From contig JAFGEX010000343.1 of NCBI GenBank assembly GCA_016931355.1, positions 1 to 41,813 of the forward strand: a stretch of 41,813 bases of DNA. Direction: 5' to 3'. Source of the stretch: a bacterium (GTDB lineage: Bacteria; Zhuqueibacterota; QNDG01; JABMRT01). The notes beneath the pieces are model-generated. The model was not told where the DNA came from. It saw nothing but the letters and a program-made list of their open reading frames with translations, and ran no database searches. Of this stretch, positions 1 through 6,206 are shown in pieces. A program made the translations under genes and the position numbers. Positions within the stretch are counted from its first letter, which is position 1; each line of letters begins with the position of its first letter.

Positions 1-124
1 AAAGTCGCTCGAGGCACTCAAGAACGCGGTACTGCTCAATCCCAAACTCAAGACCCAGGCGAAGAAAGACAATGATCTGGCAGGATTGAGAGAGCAGGAG
101 GAATTTCGGGAAATATTGAAGTGA
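1..124 (+). CDS. 3' end of a probable TPR-repeat protein (partial)
   Basis: The frame starting at base 2 is open from the window edge to a TGA at 122-124 and encodes 40 residues ending in EEFREILK. The tail, with NPKLKTQAKKDNDLAGLR followed by a short EFREIL, resembles the usual end of a tetratricopeptide-repeat protein, where the last helix carries a D-x-DL-x-x-LR-x-x-x-x-F pattern. The function of the whole protein cannot be read from this fragment; TPR proteins generally serve as protein-interaction scaffolds. It is absent from the ORF track because it lacks a start inside the window. The gene ends more than 500 bases before arsR and is not part of the arsenic operon. Confidence 0.6.
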   Translation, partial: KSLEALKNAVLLNPKLKTQAKKDNDLAGLREQEEFREILK

Positions 125-352
125 TGCGTCCCCGCAGGGACGGTACGTCCATGCGGGCAAGTGATAAGCATGCAGTTCGTTTTGGTTATGAGAAGCAAGA
201 TGGATTCCACTATTACCCAGGAATAATGAAAAATCATTTATTCCTTGAAATCCGGCTGAACAACGAGGATCCGATTGGACGATTCTTCATTTTTTGACTT
301 CAAAATATCCCATCTGCGTACCCCATCAATCGGAAAATATACTCCTGCCTTT
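125..352. other. Intergenic stretch with no recognised gene
   Basis: Nothing convincing is encoded between the end of the TPR fragment and the first repeat element. The ORFs listed here on either strand (for example 238-531 minus and 275-460 plus) run into the structured repeat and have low-complexity, arginine-rich translations typical of chance reading frames. A short segment, GGCTGAACAACGAGGAT near 251, resembles sequence straddling the acr3 stop codon near 5262, but the match is too short to interpret. Confidence 0.5.
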
Positions 353-432
353 GAATCTGACAGCGAGCGCATTCCCCACGGCAAGCCGCGGGGTAAGCAC
401 GCGAGCAAACGAACGACCGCGGAGCAGGCGGC

Positions 433-461
433 TTCATCGGCGGCTTTTGGACGCCGATGAA
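433..461 (+). other. Hairpin 1 inside repeat copy A
   Basis: Arms TTCATCGGCG and CGCCGATGAA form a perfect 10-bp stem around a 9-base loop. A second short hairpin (GGCGC/GCGCC, 466-480) follows directly. No run of T follows either, so they do not look like intrinsic terminators. Confidence 0.7.
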
Positions 462-497
462 GAAAGGCGCTTGATGCGCCGGCCAGTTTAAGATCGA

Positions 498-522
498 GAC
501 TCCCGTGCGGAGCACGGGAGTC
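498..522 (+). other. Hairpin 3 inside repeat copy A
   Basis: Arms GACTCCCGTGC and GCACGGGAGTC form a perfect 11-bp stem with a GGA loop. The flanks (AGATCGA before, GAAGATCAAT after) resemble the right module of the dispersed repeat, suggesting a diverged second copy of its hairpin. There is no U-tract. Confidence 0.75.
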
Positions 523-606
523 GAAGATCAATCCAAATGTCTTTTCCTTATGGATCGAAGGTTCCCTGCCGCTTGCTGCCGGGGAGGTCCATTTTTAAAT
601 AAATCG

Positions 607-635
607 TTGCATTCCTTATTTAATGTTTTTATATT
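607..635 (+). promoter_or_regulatory. Promoter of the arsenic operon
   Basis: TTGCAT (607-612) and TATATT (630-635) are separated by exactly 17 bases, a good sigma-70-type promoter. The -10 box overlaps the inverted repeat at 633-652, and the ArsR start codon lies 31 bases downstream of the -10 box. Confidence 0.75.
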
Positions 636-652
636 TCGTTTAATAACGAAAT
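633..652 (+). promoter_or_regulatory. Candidate ArsR operator
   Basis: ATTTCGTT-TAAT-AACGAAAT is a perfect inverted repeat with 8-bp arms. It overlaps the -10 box and the expected transcription start, just where an autoregulating ArsR repressor would bind. Binding is inferred from position and symmetry only. Confidence 0.7.
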
Positions 653-666
653 GAGGACAAGAGAAG

Positions 667-1020
667 ATGAAAACAATCGTTAGAATTTTCAAGGCGCTTT
701 CGGATCAGAACCGGATCCGCATCTTGAAGATGCTTCAATCCAGGCCGCTTTGCGTGTGCGAAATCACATCCATCCTGGGTTTGGCCACATCGACGGTATC
801 CAAACACCTTTCCATACTCAAGACGTCCGGATTGATCTCGGACCGGAAGGATGCCAAATGGGTCAATTACGAAATCGATTTAAATTCCGGAGATCCGGAG
901 GTTGACCGTGTTCTTCGGCTCATGCGGGGCATGCTGGAAAAAGACGAAGTAATCAGGACGGACCGTAAAAAAGTTACCACGGTCGACCGAAACCGCATCT
1001 GCAGCACGGAATCGTCTTGA
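667..1020 (+). CDS. arsR: ArsR/SmtB-family metalloregulator
   Basis: This 117-residue protein is a winged-helix ArsR-family repressor. Residues 8-75 contain the family pattern: ALSDQNRIRILKML, then PLCVCEI, then the recognition helix TSTVSKHLSILKTSGLI and the wing RKDAKWVNYEI. Cys29 and Cys31 in the LCVCE motif match the As(III)-binding cysteines of the alpha3 helix in classical ArsR proteins, and a third Cys (112) near the C terminus could be the extra ligand. In such repressors arsenite or antimonite binding releases DNA. It is the first gene of the operon and lies directly after a promoter whose -10 box overlaps a perfect inverted repeat, so autoregulation is likely. The arsenic assignment rests on the motif plus downstream acr3 and arsC. 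Confidence 0.92.
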   Translation: MKTIVRIFKALSDQNRIRILKMLQSRPLCVCEITSILGLATSTVSKHLSILKTSGLISDRKDAKWVNYEIDLNSGDPEVDRVLRLMRGMLEKDEVIRTDRKKVTTVDRNRICSTESS

Positions 1021-1054
1021 TTTGAATCAAATGAAAAGAGATTGGATCTGAATC

Positions 1055-2356
1055 ATGGATCTGAAAAAAGAATGGAAGCCCCTTTCCCTGATCGTTTCTG
1101 TCTTTCTTCTCGCGTATTTTCTTCCGGTCGGCAGGGTCCGCTTCGACAACGCGGTCATGGAGGCGCTGCATCTGTTCAAATGGTACGCCCGCGAACATGT
1201 TCTGCTCTGCCTGATCCCCGCGTTTTTCATCGCAGGCGTCATCAGCGTTTTCGTCAGCCAGGCTTCGGTCATCAGGTACTTCGGTGTAAACGCCAGGAAA
1301 TGGCTGGCTTACGGGGTTGCGGCCGTTTCCGGGACCATACTCGCGGTCTGCTCCTGCACCATCCTGCCTTTGTTCTCAGGCATTTACAGGCGCGGTGCAG
1401 GCCTGGGACCCGCCATTGCGTTTCTCTATTCCGGTCCGGCCGTCAATATCCTGGCCATCATCCTGACCGCCCGTATCCTTGGATTCGAACTGGGCATCGC
1501 GCGCGTCATCGGGGCTGTGATTTTCAGCGTGGCGATCGGGCTGATCATGCATTTCATCTACCGGAAGGAAGAAGCGGTCAAGGCGGAGAAACAGCTTGCC
1601 ATGCCCGCGCCTAAAGAGACGCGACCCCTGTGGCAGACGGCTGTTCATTTCTTCGTGCTGGTCGCGATCCTGGTGTTCGCCAACTGGGGCAGGCCGGACA
1701 CGGACTCCGGTTTCTGGCATGCGGTTTGGTCCTCCAAATGGGCGATCACATCCGTGTTCGGGCTGATGTTCGGGGTTTCGCTGATCTTCATCCTCAAATT
1801 GGACTGGAGGAAAGTGCTGCTCGCCGCCCTTCCCGTGATCCTGGCAGCATTGTTTTTTCCACGCAATCCGCTCATCCCCTTTGCAGCCGGCGTGCTGGCT
1901 ACATCCGTCCTGATCAGCCGGAAAGAAGGCGAACCTGCCTTGTGGATGTCCTCCACCTGGGATTTTACCAAACAGATCCTGCCTCTTCTCGGGGCCGGCG
2001 TTCTGGTTGCAGGGTTGCTTCTCGGATCCCATGAAGATGGAGAAGGTTTGATACCGGGCAGGTGGATATCCTCCCTGGTCGGCGGGAATTCCCTGTTCGC
2101 CAATTTCTTTGCATCCCTGGCGGGCGCTTTCATGTACTTTGCGACTCTGACGGAGGTGCCCATCCTGCAGGGGCTGATCGCAAACGGCATGGGCAAGGGG
2201 CCTGCGCTGGCATTGCTTCTGGCCGGACCGGCTCTGAGCCTCCCCAACATGCTGGTCATCCGCAGCGTCATCGGAACCCAAAAAACGGTGGTATATGTTT
2301 CGTTGGTCGTGATCATGGCCACTGTAACCGGGCTTATTTTCGGGAAATTATTCTAG
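1055..2356 (+). CDS. COG0701-family permease (ArsP-type, DUF318)
   Basis: A 433-residue polytopic inner-membrane protein with the COG0701 hallmark CSCTILPLFSGIYRRGAG early in the chain and a second related half (GAFMYFATLTEVPILQGL, LLAGPALSLPNMLVI) near the C terminus. Family members include ArsP, which exports trivalent organoarsenicals, but many homologues have unknown substrates. The paired cysteines in CSC are compatible with thiol or metalloid handling. It starts 34 bases after arsR and is followed 10 bases later by a CPKC redox protein, the usual partner of this permease type. It is therefore probably co-transcribed and arsenic-induced. The ArsP substrate is inference; a general transporter or a redox-linked role is equally possible. 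Confidence 0.85.
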   Translation: MDLKKEWKPLSLIVSVFLLAYFLPVGRVRFDNAVMEALHLFKWYAREHVLLCLIPAFFIAGVISVFVSQASVIRYFGVNARKWLAYGVAAVSGTILAVCSCTILPLFSGIYRRGAGLGPAIAFLYSGPAVNILAIILTARILGFELGIARVIGAVIFSVAIGLIMHFIYRKEEAVKAEKQLAMPAPKETRPLWQTAVHFFVLVAILVFANWGRPDTDSGFWHAVWSSKWAITSVFGLMFGVSLIFILKLDWRKVLLAALPVILAALFFPRNPLIPFAAGVLATSVLISRKEGEPALWMSSTWDFTKQILPLLGAGVLVAGLLLGSHEDGEGLIPGRWISSLVGGNSLFANFFASLAGAFMYFATLTEVPILQGLIANGMGKGPALALLLAGPALSLPNMLVIRSVIGTQKTVVYVSLVVIMATVTGLIFGKLF

Positions 2357-2366
2357 GAGTCTGACA

Positions 2367-2600
2367 ATGAAAAAGCTTCAAATTCTGGGCACGGGCTGTC
2401 CCAAATGCAAGAAACTGACCGAACTCACGGAGCAGGCGGCCAAAGAACTGGGTATGGAATACGAACTCGTCAAGGTGACGGACATCGGCGAAATCATGGG
2501 ATTCGGAGTCATGATGACTCCTGCCCTGGCCGTGGACGGAGAGGTGAAATCGGCAGGAAAGATCCCCGCTGTAAATGAAATCAAGAAACTCATCCAATAA
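2367..2600 (+). CDS. Small thioredoxin-like redox protein (CPKC)
   Basis: This 77-residue cytoplasmic protein has a minimal thioredoxin fold: beta strand MKKLQILGTG, active site CPKC at residues 11-14, a long helix, and the cis-Pro region VMMTPALAVDGEV. It matches the family of small redox-active disulfide proteins (TM0996/MTH895 type), which is commonly encoded next to COG0701 permeases. It likely exchanges dithiols with a partner, here possibly the permease, ArsC or the downstream CcdA-like protein. The start follows a TAGGAGT ribosome-binding site overlapping the permease stop. No signal peptide is present. Confidence 0.88.
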   Translation: MKKLQILGTGCPKCKKLTELTEQAAKELGMEYELVKVTDIGEIMGFGVMMTPALAVDGEVKSAGKIPAVNEIKKLIQ

Positions 2601-2774
2601 TCAAGCCCTGATGAGCAGACGGGGGAACACGTGTCCGAGATGATCGTGTCAACCGCACCGGATGCCGCCGGGGACGGCCGTTCTCTGGCTTCGAAAAACG
2701 GATGCAGCTGCGGCCTTTGCCGATTGAACGGGACCAGGCAGCGGGCCCATTTACATAGCACAGGAGACAACCGC

Positions 2775-3221
2775 ATGAGGACTGAAATCCGCACAGCGAT
2801 CTATTTTCTGATGCCTGTTTTCCTTGCGGCCGGATGCTCCAGCCAGAAGAATGAACAATCAAAAAATACTCCGCCCTTTTCGATCGCCGGAGGCGATACG
2901 GAGAAATCGGCAGCATTGGCCGAGACAGAAGCGGAAAAACCATGGGTCACATTCATCGAGCTGGGGTCCGTGAATTGCATCCCCTGCAAGATGATGCAGC
3001 CGGTCATGAAGGAGATTGAGGAGGAATATGCAGGACAGGTTCAGGTGGTGTTTTACGATGTCTGGACCCAGGCAGGCAAGCCGTATGCCGAGCAATACAG
3101 GATTCGGGCCATTCCAACACAAATCTTTCTAGACAGCGAGGGAAAGGAATATTCCCGCCATGAAGGCTATTTCCCGAAGGAGGAACTGGTCAAGGTCCTG
3201 AAACAGAAAGGCGTGAAATGA
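2775..3221 (+). CDS. Thioredoxin-fold lipoprotein (CIPC)
   Basis: The track ORF opens at 2631, but the ATG at 2775 has an AGGAG site 8 bases upstream and begins a lipoprotein signal peptide (MPVFLAAGC, lipidated Cys21), giving 148 residues. The mature protein holds a thioredoxin domain with active site CIPC (Cys68, Cys71), a cis-Pro segment IRAIPTQIFLD and a C-terminal helix EELVKVLKQ. It should sit on the periplasmic face and exchange dithiols with the CcdA-like membrane protein encoded next. An arsenic-related reductive role is inferred from the operon. The open frame extending 144 bases upstream encodes a CSCGLC motif, so an N-terminal extension cannot be fully excluded. Confidence 0.85.
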   Translation: MRTEIRTAIYFLMPVFLAAGCSSQKNEQSKNTPPFSIAGGDTEKSAALAETEAEKPWVTFIELGSVNCIPCKMMQPVMKEIEEEYAGQVQVVFYDVWTQAGKPYAEQYRIRAIPTQIFLDSEGKEYSRHEGYFPKEELVKVLKQKGVK

Positions 3222-3235
3222 GACTCTATTGCTGA

Positions 3236-3403
3236 ATGACGAACATCCTGATCTTCCTTGCTTTTCCGGTCTTCCTCTCCCTTTCCGGATGCAGCCGGTC
3301 GGATTCCTTTCAGGACGGCCTTTCCATTGCGGGCAGCCGGCGGATCTTTCATTCCAAACATCGTCACGGAGTTCCTGAATGCAGAATCTTTTCATCTGGC
3401 TGA
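3236..3403 (+). CDS. Possible small lipoprotein ORF
   Basis: This 55-residue reading frame starts with a convincing lipoprotein signal, MTNILIFLAFPVFLSLSGC, with lipobox LSGC and Cys19. It has only about 36 residues after the cysteine, without recognisable domain, and overlaps the next gene by 25 bases. It fills the gap between the thioredoxin lipoprotein and the CcdA-like gene. No strong ribosome-binding site precedes it. It may be a genuine small lipoprotein or the relic of a second periplasmic thioredoxin whose body has been lost. It is too short for the ORF track. Confidence 0.35.
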   Translation: MTNILIFLAFPVFLSLSGCSRSDSFQDGLSIAGSRRIFHSKHRHGVPECRIFSSG

Positions 3404-4080
3404 CCGAGAGTCTGAGCGGCGCGGCGTGGCTCGCGCTGACCGCATCCTTTTTATGGGGCATTTTGAGCATCCTGCTCAGCCCCTGCCATCTGGCTTCCAT
3501 CCCGTTGATCGTGGGATTCATTGACGGCCAGGGGATCGTCACGAAGAAACGCGCGTTCATCCTGGCCGCCCTTTTCTCAGTCGGCATCCTCATCACCATC
3601 GCGGTTATCGGCCTGATCACGGGGCTGATGGGACGCATGATGGGCGATGTCGGGAAGATCGGGAATTTTATTGTGGCCGTGATTTTCTTCGTGATCGGAC
3701 TGCATCTGCTCGAAATTATTAATCTGCCCTTTCCCGGCATGTCCAATCAGCCGAAGTTAAAAAAGAAAGGCGCGCTTGCCGCGTTTGTGATCGGCCTTGT
3801 TTTCGGAGTGGCCCTGGGTCCCTGCACCTTCGCCTACATGGCCCCCATGCTTGGGATCGCATTCAACACGGCCTCGACCCGCCCCGTATTTGCCGCATCG
3901 CTGATCCTGGTTTTTGCCGTGGGACACTGCTCGATTATTGTGCTGGCAGGCACGTTCACCAGCATGGTGCAAAAATACCTGCACTGGAACGAACGCTCCA
4001 AAGGCGCTTTGATTTTAAAGAAAGTCTGCGGGGTTCTGGTTATATGGGGTGGTATCTATCTGATCTGCAGCGTCCATTAA
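3379..4080 (+). CDS. CcdA/DsbD-type transmembrane thiol transporter
   Basis: A 233-residue membrane protein with about six hydrophobic helices. It has the paired family motifs LSPCHLASIPLIVGF (Cys36) and GVALGPCTFAYMAPM (Cys149), which form the intramembrane redox pair of CcdA proteins. CcdA passes electrons from cytoplasmic thioredoxin to periplasmic thioredoxin-like partners. Here the neighbours offer both sides: a cytoplasmic CPKC protein and a periplasmic CIPC lipoprotein. A role in supplying reductant for arsenic handling is inferred; general cytochrome c or disulfide functions are possible. CcdA-like ArsG transporters of aromatic arsenicals are known from other ars operons, but the motifs here look closer to ordinary CcdA. 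Confidence 0.82.
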   Translation: MQNLFIWLTESLSGAAWLALTASFLWGILSILLSPCHLASIPLIVGFIDGQGIVTKKRAFILAALFSVGILITIAVIGLITGLMGRMMGDVGKIGNFIVAVIFFVIGLHLLEIINLPFPGMSNQPKLKKKGALAAFVIGLVFGVALGPCTFAYMAPMLGIAFNTASTRPVFAASLILVFAVGHCSIIVLAGTFTSMVQKYLHWNERSKGALILKKVCGVLVIWGGIYLICSVH

Positions 4081-4094
4081 GAAAAAGGATTTCG

Positions 4095-4196
4095 GTGCGT
4101 CTATTTTGGATGACCGAAGCTGTGATACTCCTGATCGCGCCGGCCATGGAACGCTTGACGAAAAAAGACCGTTTTTCGATTGAAGATCCGGTATGA
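4095..4196 (+). CDS. Possible 33-residue single-helix peptide
   Basis: A GTG-initiated frame encodes [33 protein letters not shown], with one short hydrophobic stretch and a charged tail. It fills the otherwise empty 148 bases between the CcdA-like gene and acr3. A weak AAGGAT lies upstream. It may be chance; I recognise no family. Confidence 0.22.
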   Translation: MRLFWMTEAVILLIAPAMERLTKKDRFSIEDPV

Positions 4197-4228
4197 CCCT
4201 GGCGCTCCATAAAAAAGAGGAAGCATTC

Positions 4229-5266
4229 ATGAGTCCCATTTCGAAAAAACTGTCAAGACTGGATCGATTCCTGACCCTTTGGATATTCCTGGCCATGGCA
4301 TTCGGAATCTTCCTGGGATATGCATGTCCGTCCGTTACAGGATTCATCACACGCCTCCAGGCCGGGACGACATCCATCCCCATTGCCGCCGGACTGATTC
4401 TGATGATGTATCCGCCGCTGGCGAAAGTCAGGTACGAGGAATTGGGGGATGTATTCAAGAATGGGAAGGTTCTCAGCCTCTCTTTGATACAGAACTGGGT
4501 GATCGGTCCGATACTGATGTTCCTCCTTGCCGTGCTCTTTCTCCCGAATCACCCCGAATACAGGACCGGCCTGATTCTGATCGGACTCGCCCGATGCATC
4601 GCCATGGTCATTGTCTGGAACGACCTGGCCGAGGGCGATTCCGAATATGCGGCAGGCCTGGTCGCCTTCAACAGCATCTTCCAGGTTTTGTTTTATTCGG
4701 TTTATGCATGGATTTTCATCACCCTGCTGCCTCCCCTGTTCGGATTGAAGGGGATGGTCGTCCACATCACCATCGGCCAGATTGCCGAAAGTGTTTTCAT
4801 TTACCTGGGCATCCCCTTCCTGGCCGGAGCCTTGACCCGTTTGATTCTCGTGAAAGCAAAAGGGAAGGAGTGGTATCATTCCAAATTCATCCCGGTGATC
4901 AGTCCGGTCACGTTGATCGCGCTTCTGTTCACCATCATCGTGATGTTCAGTCTGAAAGGGGAAACCATCATCCGGATCCCGCTGGACGTCGCCCGGATCG
5001 CGTTGCCGCTGCTGATCTATTTTGTGGTCATGTTTCTGGTGAGCTTCTTCATGGGGAGGAAGATCAACGCCGGATACGGCAGATCGGCAACCCTGGCCTT
5101 CACGGCAGCCAGCAATAATTTTGAGCTTGCCATCGCCGTCGCGGTGGCTGTTTTCGGAATCCATTCGGGAGAGGCCTTTACAGCCGTGATAGGCCCGCTG
5201 GTGGAAGTCCCCGTGATGATCGGCCTGGTGAATGTGGCTTTGAGGTTGAAGGAAAAGTCAGGTTGA
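4229..5266 (+). CDS. acr3: ACR3-family arsenite efflux permease
   Basis: The chosen ATG at 4229 is preceded by an AGAGGAAG site and gives 345 residues; the track's earlier ATG at 4193 has no good site. The protein has ten or so membrane helices of the BASS/ACR3 fold, with the family signatures [19 protein letters not shown] (conserved Cys123 in the helix needed for As(III) transport) and [23 protein letters not shown]3 exports arsenite using the proton-motive force. It lies directly upstream of arsC, so arsenate reduced by ArsC can be expelled. Its length is normal for bacterial ACR3 proteins. Confidence 0.93.
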   Translation: MSPISKKLSRLDRFLTLWIFLAMAFGIFLGYACPSVTGFITRLQAGTTSIPIAAGLILMMYPPLAKVRYEELGDVFKNGKVLSLSLIQNWVIGPILMFLLAVLFLPNHPEYRTGLILIGLARCIAMVIVWNDLAEGDSEYAAGLVAFNSIFQVLFYSVYAWIFITLLPPLFGLKGMVVHITIGQIAESVFIYLGIPFLAGALTRLILVKAKGKEWYHSKFIPVISPVTLIALLFTIIVMFSLKGETIIRIPLDVARIALPLLIYFVVMFLVSFFMGRKINAGYGRSATLAFTAASNNFELAIAVAVAVFGIHSGEAFTAVIGPLVEVPVMIGLVNVALRLKEKSG

Positions 5267-5303
5267 ACAACGAAAAGGCGACTGAGGGAGAAAGGGATAC
5301 GGT

Positions 5304-5741
5304 ATGGATAGACTGAAAATTTTATTTCTCTGCACAGGAAATTCATGCCGCAGTCAAATGGCTGAAGGCTGGACAAGACATCTCAAAGGCGATCGGATTG
5401 AACCTTGGTCTGCGGGAATCGCACCGAAGGGGATGGATCCGCTTGCCGTCCGGGTCATGGCGGAAGTGGGTGTGGACATATCCAACCACCGCTCCAAGCA
5501 TTTGAAGGAACTGATGGATACAGAATTCGATTATGTCATCACCGTCTGTGATTCAGCCAATGAAAGCTGCCCCTTTTTCCCCGGCAAAACAAAACGGATT
5601 CATAAGGGTTTCGATGATCCGCCGAAATTGGCAAGATCAGCCGGGAGTGAGGAGGAGGCATTGGACTCTTACCGAAGGGTGCGCGATGAAATAAGGGCTT
5701 ATGTGGATGGCATGCCGATGAACCTGAAGAACGATTTATGA
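5304..5741 (+). CDS. arsC: Thioredoxin-coupled arsenate reductase
   Basis: This 145-residue protein belongs to the low-molecular-weight tyrosine phosphatase fold class of arsenate reductases. The P-loop LCTGNSCRS supplies nucleophile Cys10, and TVCDSANESCPFFPG supplies Cys82 and Cys89. These three positions coincide with the Cys10-Cys82-Cys89 relay of the S. aureus pI258 ArsC, which is regenerated by thioredoxin. It reduces arsenate to arsenite in the cytoplasm for export by the adjacent ACR3. A GGGAGAAAGG site precedes the ATG. It is the last gene of the arsenic operon. Confidence 0.95.
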   Translation: MDRLKILFLCTGNSCRSQMAEGWTRHLKGDRIEPWSAGIAPKGMDPLAVRVMAEVGVDISNHRSKHLKELMDTEFDYVITVCDSANESCPFFPGKTKRIHKGFDDPPKLARSAGSEEEALDSYRRVRDEIRAYVDGMPMNLKNDL

Positions 5742-5742
5742 A

Positions 5743-5758
5743 CTGTCTCCGCAGACAG
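5743..5758 (+). terminator. Weak candidate hairpin after arsC
   Basis: CTGTCT-CCGC-AGACAG forms a 6-bp stem immediately after the arsC stop codon. A T-rich stretch (CTTTTATATCTT) follows only about 16 bases later, so it is a poor intrinsic terminator but the best one here. Confidence 0.3.
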
Positions 5759-5830
5759 GGTCTGCGCATACGGCTTTTATATCTTAAAATTATATTTATC
5801 GAACAGGGGAAATCCTAGCGTTCCCTTGTT

Positions 5831-5880
5831 GAATCTGACAGCGAGCGCATTCCCCGCCGCTTGCGGCGGGGAGCTTCAAT
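5831..5880 (+). repeat. Dispersed intergenic repeat, copy B (internally deleted)
   Basis: The left module GAATCTGACAGCGAGCGCAT runs straight into the right hairpin CCCCGCCGC/GCGGCGGGG and the end module AGCTTCAAT, lacking the middle modules found in full copies. The junction falls in ATTCCCC, a string that ends both the left module and the third module, so a deletion between short direct repeats explains this 50-bp form. Confidence 0.85.
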
Positions 5881-6206
5881 CCCTATGTTCGTATATTCGG
5901 AGGGCAAAGCCCTCGCGATGATTCGCCCTGGGGCAGAGCCACAGGGCGATCAGGGGGTCCTGTCCGGCAGAAGCGCCAAGGATGATCGCACCGGGGCTGT
6001 GCTCCGGTGTGCATAAAAAGGGGGAGCAGGGAGAAGAATCAGTCGCCGGTTTTGTGATGATATCCATTGGCTCCCCGGACTCCGACAAACCTTTCTGCCA
6101 CGACCAGAGTGACAAAACGCTCTGCCGGAATCCTTGCCCGGCCCCTCCCGGTTTTCCTGAACGGCCGCAACAACCGGGAGCCCGCCGTCCATGCGTGCTT
6201 TCCATC
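5881..6206. other. Intergenic stretch between arsC and the ABC cassette
   Basis: No gene is supported. Overlapping ORFs on both strands (5876-6205, 5950-6330, 5982-6227) have proline/arginine-rich, compositionally random translations and none has a good start site. The convergent ends of arsC (plus) and the outer-membrane barrel gene (minus) meet here. Confidence 0.5.

Larger units (their letters stand above)
353..590 (+). repeat. Dispersed intergenic repeat, copy A (composite, with extra hairpins)
   Basis: It begins with the left module GAATCTGACAGCGAGCGCAT followed by a GC hairpin, and ends with the right-hand modules (AATCCAAATGTCTTTTCC, GGATCGAAGGTTCCC, GCCGCTTGCTGCCGGGG) shared with the other copies. 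Between them lie about 130 extra bases holding three consecutive hairpins at 433-461, 466-480 and 498-522. The last hairpin sits in a context like the right module of the repeat, so copy A may be two nested or tandem elements. It lies upstream of arsR, about 17 bases before the -35 box. Confidence 0.75.

Noticed and set aside
238-531. ORFs on both strands over repeat copy A
   Set aside because: They cross hairpins and repeat modules shared with non-coding gaps elsewhere, and have no ribosome-binding site.
3379-4080. Calling the CcdA-like gene arsG
   Set aside because: The motif LSPCHLASIPLIVGF looks like general CcdA; the operon only suggests an arsenic role, so no symbol is given.
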